A stretch of DNA of 64,000 bases from Haemaphysalis longicornis (lineage: Eukaryota; Arthropoda; Arachnida; Ixodida; Ixodidae), in NCBI GenBank assembly GCA_013339765.2, contig CM023449.1, positions 108,292,417 through 108,356,416 of the forward strand. The letters are read 5' to 3'. The translations under genes and the position numbers were made by a program. This document shows, piece after piece, positions 57,570-64,000 of this stretch (positions within the stretch are counted from its first letter, which is position 1; each line of letters opens with the position of its first letter). The notes under the pieces are model-generated. The model saw only the letters and a list, made by a program, of their open reading frames with translations, ran no database searches and had not been told where the DNA came from.

Positions 57570-58915
57570 GCCCGGTTACACCGCTCTGCGCACCAATAAT
57601 TGGCAAGGATCCCATCCATGGTCTTCGGCCGGCTGAGGGGACCCGCGTCACGGCAGAGTACACTGATTGGAGCACTTTGTATTGGTATTGCTTCGGCACT
57701 ACGAGCTGCCCTGACGGTGCCCCTGATTACGGCACATGTTCTCGATGGACGATACCGTCGTGCAGAAAGAACGTATAGAAGAGAAGGAAGCTGAAAATTA
57801 TCGGATGCCATGTTCACTGTGGAAAAGGACTTAAACCTATGCAATACTGTTAATAATTCTTTTCTCTGACTTTGGCCTTCTTGCTTTTGCGGTAGCAAAT
57901 GTCGGGTATGTGCTGCATCTTTGGCCCGACGTATCGCTTTGAAGTCGTCAGTGTCAGTCGGTACCTGCAAATCTCCAGAACAATGCTTCCTACGTTGTTT
58001 GTCGCGTCATTAGGCCTAACGTTAGATCTACGAAAGGTTAAGTCTAAACGAGGACCTAAGAACGGCAATTGGCCAAGAATTCTTGCCACAGTAACCCAGG
58101 GAAAGAAAAGACGCAAAGGAAACTAAAGCAACCACCGGAGCAATATTTCGTTACGACATCGGCAAAGAGCGCGACACTTCCGGGGCGACGCAGAACGTAA
58201 CTAATATAACTAAACCGCGTGCCCCGCCCATAAACCGACCCAAAATGTACAAAACCAAGCTCATTTGTAAAAGAGTATGCGTTTAATGAAGAGAAAAGTT
58301 TAGAGTAAAAGATTACGGATTTTCGCAAAAACCTACGTCCTTTACAACAAAACACGACTCCGCCCCCAAGGATACTGAATAAGAATAGGGGAATTGTTTC
58401 ACTGGTATTTTCAAAACAATAGAAAGAGCGATCGAAGCGAACAAGTAGATGGCGCTTTCTGTGCTCAGGACGATGCGAGATTCTACCCACAGGGGAACGA
58501 AATCCCGCACAGTAGGAACGGGAGGGGGCGGAAGGGGGGGGGGGGGGGCTCTCCAAACGTTCGGCCGAATGTTAGCATTTCACTTGTAACGTCGTCAACC
58601 TGCACTTTTAACATTACAACAATAACTTTATGATTTTGGCACGTCCTTGAGGCTTAAAGGCATTAAGCTTGATATTAGGGCTACCAATCATTACTCAGGC
58701 TTAACAAAAGCGATTTGCCAATGATCATGGTCATGTAATTATGAGAGAAGAAAGAACACAAAGAGAAAGGAAGTACGGTCACGCGTTTCCGCACGCAACT
58801 TAAGCCACACAGATATATCCTCTGTAAGCTTCTGGTGAAAACCTCATGTGCCCCTTTCGGCGACAAGTCGTGATTGTGGACGGTCACGCAAATAAATGGC
58901 CGACGCTGTAAAAAG
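57570..58915. other. No recognisable gene
   Basis: Frames of up to 166 codons on the minus strand (57494-57970 and 58056-58556) have no known motif. A G-run is at 58536-58548. Confidence 0.35.
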
Positions 58916-58916
58916 T

Positions 58917-58985
58917 CATCAACTAGGGGTTCAACCCGGGTCTCCACATTAGCAGCTCAATGTGTTACCACTGCTTTATGGCGGT
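58917..58985 (-). mobile_element. tRNA-like SINE head
   Basis: On the minus strand: A-box-like TAAAGCAGTGGTAACACATT and B-box-like CCCGGGTTGAACCCC with suitable spacing. 'cccacgcacagggattgacc' follows at 59016 and resembles a block of the palindrome-ended repeat. Confidence 0.5.
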
Positions 58986-59556
58986 AGTAGTGGTACCACT
59001 AAAGTGGCTCATACCCACGCACAGGGATTGACCAGGAAATGGGTGCATTACCGAAACAAACTACGTAGTTTTGGGGAAAACGAAAGCTGTCTGAATATTA
59101 TAATGTATTAGCAATAGAGAACTACACAAATAAGACTGCGGAGATTAGAAACATTAGTAAAAACGCAAAAACACCTTTGAATGAAAATTAGGAAGTAAGA
59201 ATAACGAAGAGAGAATATGCAAGAGACGAAGCATTGGGCAAGGCGCGCATAGGTTTGACAGGGAAATCCAGCAGGGCCAAATAGTAGCGAAAACTGCAGA
59301 CGACCTGATTCTGGAATGAATGAGTGTAACGCACGGTCAGTATGGCAGGCAGTGCGAGGTTTAGCCGTTTACATGTGCCATCTGAGTACCTTCGTTTTAT
59401 AGAGGAGAACATTTGGCACTAGAAGAAATGGTGGATCGTTTCTGGTTCGTTGCAGAATGTGCACAGCGACGACGGGGCCAGATTAGAGTGATGCAAGTAG
59501 TAAGCTAGTGAGGGGCACTAGCAAGCTCACGACTGTTTTATGCTGCACTTCCATGA

Positions 59557-59705
59557 GTAGATGGAGGCGAAAAGCAAAAACGCCCGTGTGTACAAGATTT
59601 CTGCGCGCGTTAAAGACCCCAGGTGGTCAAAACTATTCCGGAGCCCTCCACTAATGGGCGCCTCATCGACTGGCTTGCGTCGGCGCGTTAAACCCTACAA
59701 TCTAG
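59557..59705 (+). mobile_element. Ruka-like SINE, headless
   Basis: Body only: 'gatggaggcgaaaagcaaaa', 'cgcccgtgtgtacaagattt', 'aaagaccccaggtggtcaaa', 'ttgcgtcggcgcgttaaa' and a short diverged tail. The tRNA-like head is lost (5' truncation). Confidence 0.85.
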
Positions 59706-59826
59706 CTATCTACTTCCATGAGTAGCCTAGGAGCTCGATCTCCGAGTCTTACGCTTGTTGCAAGCTGTGAACAGTACTTATTGTCGTTGCTGTAGTTACT
59801 AAAGAATAGAGAGACTCGAGAAGCGC

Positions 59827-60837
59827 ATGGACACGTTCGAGCACCGGGTGAATGCAAGACTCGACAGAATCAAGAGGGAACAATATGCCCTCCAACAATT
59901 CCTATACAGAAAGCTGGGTCGTGATGATGAAGCGCCTATTGGAAGTCGCGGTAACAACTGCACGCCACAACCAACATGGGCAACAACAACCAAAGCAAGC
60001 CTGAAGATTTGCACTGGAATGCCAATGGCTTCCAGTACCGAAGATCGGTGCTACAGCAACACCTGCTGTGCCTCAAGTCACCTCCCGACATCATCATGGT
60101 CCAGGAAACGCACACTTAAAATCGCACCAACCCTACCCGGCTACCGCACGCACGTCAGTCCCCCCAGCGCCCGCGAATGCGGCAAGGGAGCAGCGCAAGG
60201 GGCCTGCACTTTCATCCGCAAAGGGATCACCTTCATCAAGCACGAACACTTTCTCGGCTGCAGCAGCTCCATCGAACACTGCGCAACCGAGGTGGTGATC
60301 TGCAAGAAGCGAAAGGAGACGTTACTCCTTGTCAACACCTACAGCAACCCGACACATAGACAGCAAAAGTTCAAGGCTCTACTACACAAGGAGATGTGCA
60401 AGCGCCTAAATGAACGCTACCTCCCCAGCATCCCGAGCGAAAAGCACGCAGACTATAGCGGTCCGCCCAACCCCCTACTCGACAAGGACATTGAAGTGTG
60501 GGAGGTGCGCAAGGCTGCCCAAGACGTAATTTGCAAATCAGCCGTGGGCCCCGATCAGATCAGCAACACGGCTCTACGCAATGTGAATGACGAGGCCATT
60601 ACGGAGCTCACGGCTTACTACAGCAAGTGCTGGCGCGCCGGCAAACTTCCCAGACAGTGGAAGGCGGCCAGAACGATACTAATCCCCAAGCCAAACAAGC
60701 CACCCGGCATTGAAAATCTGAGGCCCATCTCCCTCACCTCGTGTGCGGGAAAGGTCTTGAACACGTTACTCAACAACAGATGGCAGAGATTTCTGGAAGA
60801 CCGGGACGTGTATCCGAGCACGATGCTGGGGCTTTAG
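59827..60837 (+). pseudogene. I-clade-like LINE: ORF1 end, partial endonuclease, RT start
   Basis: One frame of 336 codons joins parts of several regions. Residues 1-40 are a charged coiled-coil-like ORF1 end. The middle reads LPGYRTHVSPPSARECGKGA, CTFIRKGITFIKHEHFLGC and LLVNTYSNPTHRQQKF, the endonuclease middle. Then, at about residue 200, the sequence jumps to the pre-RT and RT finger (KAAQDVICKSAVGPDQISNT, RTILIPKPNKP, ENLRPISLTSCAGK) and stops at 60835-60837. The catalytic second half of the endonuclease (GDFN and SDH blocks) is absent. The start at 59827 is only where the frame opens. The QET motif is in another frame near 60098 (VQETHT). Confidence 0.75.
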
Positions 60838-61934
60838 AGAAAGCTCAGCACACAGGACGCCATGTTTGCTCTTCCAACATGAAGTCATGGACCTCACAGT
60901 CAACACCGGGGACAATCGGGCCATCCTCGGTCTGGATCTGCAAAGCGCCTTTTACAAGGTGCGCCACTCTGCAATCCTAGCCCAGGTTGTTAGGCTCGGA
61001 CTGGGAGAACGAACCTACAATTACATACGAGACTTTCTGTCGCACCGTAGGTCAAGCTACAATTTGGCAACATGCAACTCGAAGGGAGGGAGCTTGGCAG
61101 CACCGGTACCCCACAAGGCTCGTTCATTTCACCGCTCCTATTCAACCTAGTGATGACTGGGGTAGCCGAGCGGCTGGACACGCTCCCGGACGTGAAATAC
61201 ACAATCTATGCGGGACGACATTACCCTCTGGGTTCCCGGGGCAGTGACGGCCCACATTGAATCAACACTCCAGAGGCGGTTTGACAACGTCGAGGACAGC
61301 CTAAGGACACTGGACTCAGGAGCTCCCGCAAAAGTCGGAGCTGCTCATCCTGCCTCCGCTGGGGAGACACCGCAAAAGGGCCATGGAGGAGGCCGAAAAG
61401 ATCACGCTGCGAACGGGGGATGGAACCATCATCCCCAAGGTCCAGAACATCCGGGTGCTCGGCATGCACATTGAAGCCAGCCGCAGCAACACAATCACAA
61501 TCAACCGGATGGTCACCAAGATGGGTATCGCAACGCGCCTCATCAAGAGGATCTCCACCCGCAGACAGGGGATGCGCGAAGCTAACCTGCTACGGCTACT
61601 ACGGTCTTTCTTGATGAGCCACGTCACATATGTGGGCCCGTTTCATCAATGGAAGAAGCAAGAACGGGATAGGATCAATGCGGCCATCCGCAAATCCTAC
61701 AAGGCAGCACTGGGCTTGCTCAACAGCACCAGCAACAATGCACTCCTTGAACTTGGAGTGCACAATACACTGGAAGAGGTGAACGTGGCGCAACGGGTTG
61801 CACAGCTCGAACGCCTCGGCTCCACAAAGACTGGAAGAAGAATCCTGCAGAGGCAAGTCATGAACCCTCCCCTAACCTCACTGCAGGACGACCAAGTCGC
61901 GCCCCTCAGGGACGAAATCATCCGCAAAATCTAG
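60838..61934 (+). pseudogene. I-clade-like LINE: RT core, broken at the active site
   Basis: Continues the LINE in shifting frames: GLDLQSAFYKVRH (motif A; the usual second Asp is Tyr), GTPQGSFISPLLFNLVMTGV at 61108-61167, then TIYA and DDITLWV in two different frames because one extra G splits YADD near 61211. 61383-61934 (183 aa) is the thumb and linker region (IRVLGMHIEA, NRMVTKMGIATRLIKRIS, LRSFLMSHVTYVGPF) and ends in a stop at 61932-61934, where the intact element would run on into RNase H. Confidence 0.8.
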
Positions 61935-62990
61935 GTGCTGCCCCTACAGCGCAACGTCCACCCGGACAAGAACGCAGAACGGAGGGCGGCGCGAGCCCGA
62001 GCGCTCGCCGAAACGCACAAGGGAGACGCGGGCGCCATGTACGTGGACGCGGCCAGGCACCGCGACCGCCCAAACACCTTTCTGGCGGTGGCCATCAGAG
62101 CCACCACTGGTGAACTGCTAAATGCCTGCAGCATAAAGGCCAAAGCGGCCAAGCAGGCAGAGGAGGCTGCCATAACCATAGCGCTCACCAGCCCAACAAC
62201 TACCACCATACTCAGCGACTCTATGTAGGCGATCGCGGGCTTTGCCAGGAACGCAGTCTGCGGGACAACGACAAGCATCGTTGGTGGTGGCCAGAGGACG
62301 GAGACTGCATACATCTTCTGGTTCCCCGATCACGTGGCGGGCCTGGTGGACAACCGTAACGAGGAGGCAGACGCCATTGCACACGAACTAGCATCGTGCC
62401 GTGCAACGCCACCCCGTCCCTCGCCAACGGTAGACCAGGACATGGAGCCCCTGACTTCATACGGGAACGTGCTACAATGGCATCGCATGGGAAGACGGAC
62501 CCTGCCCCCGCCTCACCCGAGGCTCACGAGGAGTGAGGCGGTGCTTCTTCATCAACTACAGACAGGAACGGTGCTCACCCCGGCGCTAGCGCGCCACGTG
62601 TGCCCCGGCGTCTACGAGAGTGACAAGTGCAGTGTGTGTGCGTTGGTGACTGTGGACCTGGCCCACCTGATGTGGAGATGTGACAGACACTCTGTGTGCA
62701 TGGGGAGCAAAGATCTCCCACCGGACATTATCGAACTCATGAGCTCGAGTGAACACGAGCGGCAACTGCAAACGGTCCAGCGGCTCGAGGCTGCTCTGGC
62801 GCGGCAAAGGCGAAAAGGAGACCTCTCTGAGGACTCGCCGAGTAGCCTGCGCTGCAGCCCAGGCATAGGTTCGGGGTCTGCCTAGTTTCATAGACAGGGG
62901 AGCGGTGAAGCCCTGCGTGGCCTGATCCGCCTCCTCCTCGCCGGAAAAGATTCAATAAAGTCATTCTCTCTCTCTCTCTGACTTCCTGCT
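61935..62990 (+). pseudogene. I-clade-like LINE: RNase H, C-terminal finger and poly(A) signal
   Basis: 61935-62228 holds RNase H motifs MYVDAARH (Asp), KQAEEAAITIAL (Glu) and ILSDS (Asp), cut by a TAG at 62226-62228. The next part, in frame 62334-62885, begins DHVAGLVDNRNEEADAIAHE, the RNase H end, and contains CSVCALVTVDLAHLMWRC, a CCHC finger. The stop is at 62883-62885. AATAAAG follows at about 62954 and then a (CT)n run at 62968-62982. RNase H in ORF2 is what points to the I-clade. A few point repairs separate this copy from an open frame, so it is younger than the LINE at 50-57 kb. Confidence 0.8.
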
Positions 62991-63179
62991 ACATACCCAT
63001 TTTTGGAATCGGTCAGCAATTGGGAGTATTGAGATGGGGGGGGGGTGAAGGGGGGCTGAGGAGTGGTGATGGTAAAGTGCACGCTTCACAGAATTCACAG
63101 AGCAATCTATTGGAACCTTAAAAGTAGCAGAACAGCGCACTCTGCCTGATTCCCGAGACTAATAGCTTGTCAGCAGTGC

Positions 63180-63480
63180 AGGTGCACACAAGTAGCGCAG
63201 AACTATGATTATACGGAAGCTGTGACGTGTGCCACTCTGCTTACAAACGTAACCGGGGTTGTCACACCGAAGAAAACTCCAGCGAGTAAAGGGACGCAAA
63301 CACGGTGTAGCAGCGAGTTCCCCCGGAAACATGTCTTTTTGGTAGAGCCCCTGCCATTGAGGCGACTCTGGACCATCTGTTTGGGACATGTCCGCGTCTT
63401 CAGTCAACACGACATTCAGGGGCCTCGGGGGCAAGGAGGAGACAGGATGACCACAAGAGTTCGCCCGTTGTACGCATGGT
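63180..63480 (+). pseudogene. Possible LINE C-terminal finger fragment
   Basis: Shifted plus frames read CDVCHSAYKRNRGCH and then IEATLDHLFGTCPRLQSTR, which resembles the ETLxHLLxxCP finger at the end of several LINE ORF2 proteins. Short and diverged; no other LINE part is next to it. Confidence 0.35.
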
Positions 63481-63484
63481 TCCC

Positions 63485-64000
63485 AATACCGGCCCCTCAT
63501 GAACTTTATTGTCAAGACTGGACTAGTCAACCTAATTTATGCCGAAGGATGTACTTCCACAATAAAAAGAAACAAAAAGCTTGTCGAAGTATTTCACGGC
63601 AGACGACAAAAAAAAAACGAAAGCAAAGAACCAGGCGCAGATACCATGTAGAAGTCAGGAGTTGCCAAGGTCACTAACGCGGAAATATGAGCAGTTGGTT
63701 TATTATTACTTACTAACAAAGCCGTGGAAGAACGTTACGCTAGGAGAGAGGAGAAAGTCATTACCCAGTGAATGTCCTTTGTAAAAGACCCAATGACTGT
63801 TTTTGTGTTATATGCTCTGTCTCTCCCTCTGGCGTCCTTCTACCGGTTTGTTTGTTAAGAAAGGAGTTGCTAATAGCATCGGCCTGGGTTTTGACTTCAA
63901 AGCAAGAGAGCAGACTTAGGTGCCCCTAGGAAGATTTTTTTTTCTCATCGGCCCTCTCGGCAGGTTGGAAGTAATGGGAGATGGCTGCGTAGATACGGGG
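63485..64000. other. No recognisable gene
   Basis: A-rich stretches at 63570-63640; nothing assigned. Confidence 0.45.

Noticed and set aside
57494..58556. Minus-strand frames of 158 and 166 aa as genes
   Set aside because: The first starts inside the LINE 3' end, the second spans a polyG/polyC run; neither has a domain or splice support.

Overview
The window looks like repeat-dense nuclear DNA of an arthropod, most likely a hard tick (Ixodidae). The reasons are a tRNA-headed SINE that matches the tick SINE Ruka in its head, its body and its (AATC)n tail; abundant RTE-, I- and L1/Tx1-like LINE debris; Penelope-like elements; and Ty3/Gypsy LTRs. No host protein-coding gene could be identified. 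Almost every long open frame is a shadow or a piece of a broken transposable element. The host-like candidates are two possible terminal exons (about 16.1-16.4 kb minus strand, 19.8-20.0 kb plus strand) and some unassigned frames at 17.8-18.3, 24.6-25.0 and 40.4-46.1 kb.

Layout. 0-2.3 kb: the end of a ~150-bp satellite array, a decayed RTE LINE (minus) and a SINE remnant. 2.5-8.5 kb: a GC-rich TATA-containing patch, a 113-bp duplication and SINEs in otherwise unassigned DNA. 8.58-10.27 kb: a non-autonomous hAT-like element with an 8-bp target duplication, carrying five copies of the satellite unit. 11.4-14.9 kb: a SINE cluster, one SINE split inside its tRNA-like head by a LINE with a 16-bp target duplication, then an LTR fragment and a second RTE LINE. 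15-20.7 kb: low in recognisable repeats. 20.7-21.8 kb: two adjacent Penelope-type foldbacks. 22.37-23.81 kb: a TA-flanked DNA transposon with nearly perfect 25-bp inverted ends. 24-27.8 kb: SINEs, a Gypsy gag remnant, a 423-bp LTR and a CR1-like RT fragment. 30.3-33.2 kb: a second copy of the L1/Tx1-like LINE next to a tRNA-like module, then a subterminal-palindrome repeat. 33.7-38.1 kb: a miniature LTR element, microsatellites, the third satellite array and a minisatellite. 38.96-46.52 kb: an AT-rich block bounded at both ends by clusters of GGAAC/GTTCC motifs and an imperfect inverted terminus; I propose it is one large, unclassified DNA transposon. 50-57.6 kb: an I-clade-like LINE interrupted by a foldback-type repeat and by a Gypsy LTR that is itself interrupted by a 2.2-kb Penelope-like element. 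59.8-63 kb: a second I-clade-like LINE with endonuclease, RT, RNase H and a poly(A) signal, broken by a frameshift in its YADD motif.

The elements give a relative history: LINE first, then LTR insertion, then Penelope insertion into the LTR; and SINE first, then LINE insertion into the SINE. All coding parts seen are defective. The coding calls rest on conserved protein motifs read by eye; family names within LINE clades are inferences that a database search should confirm.
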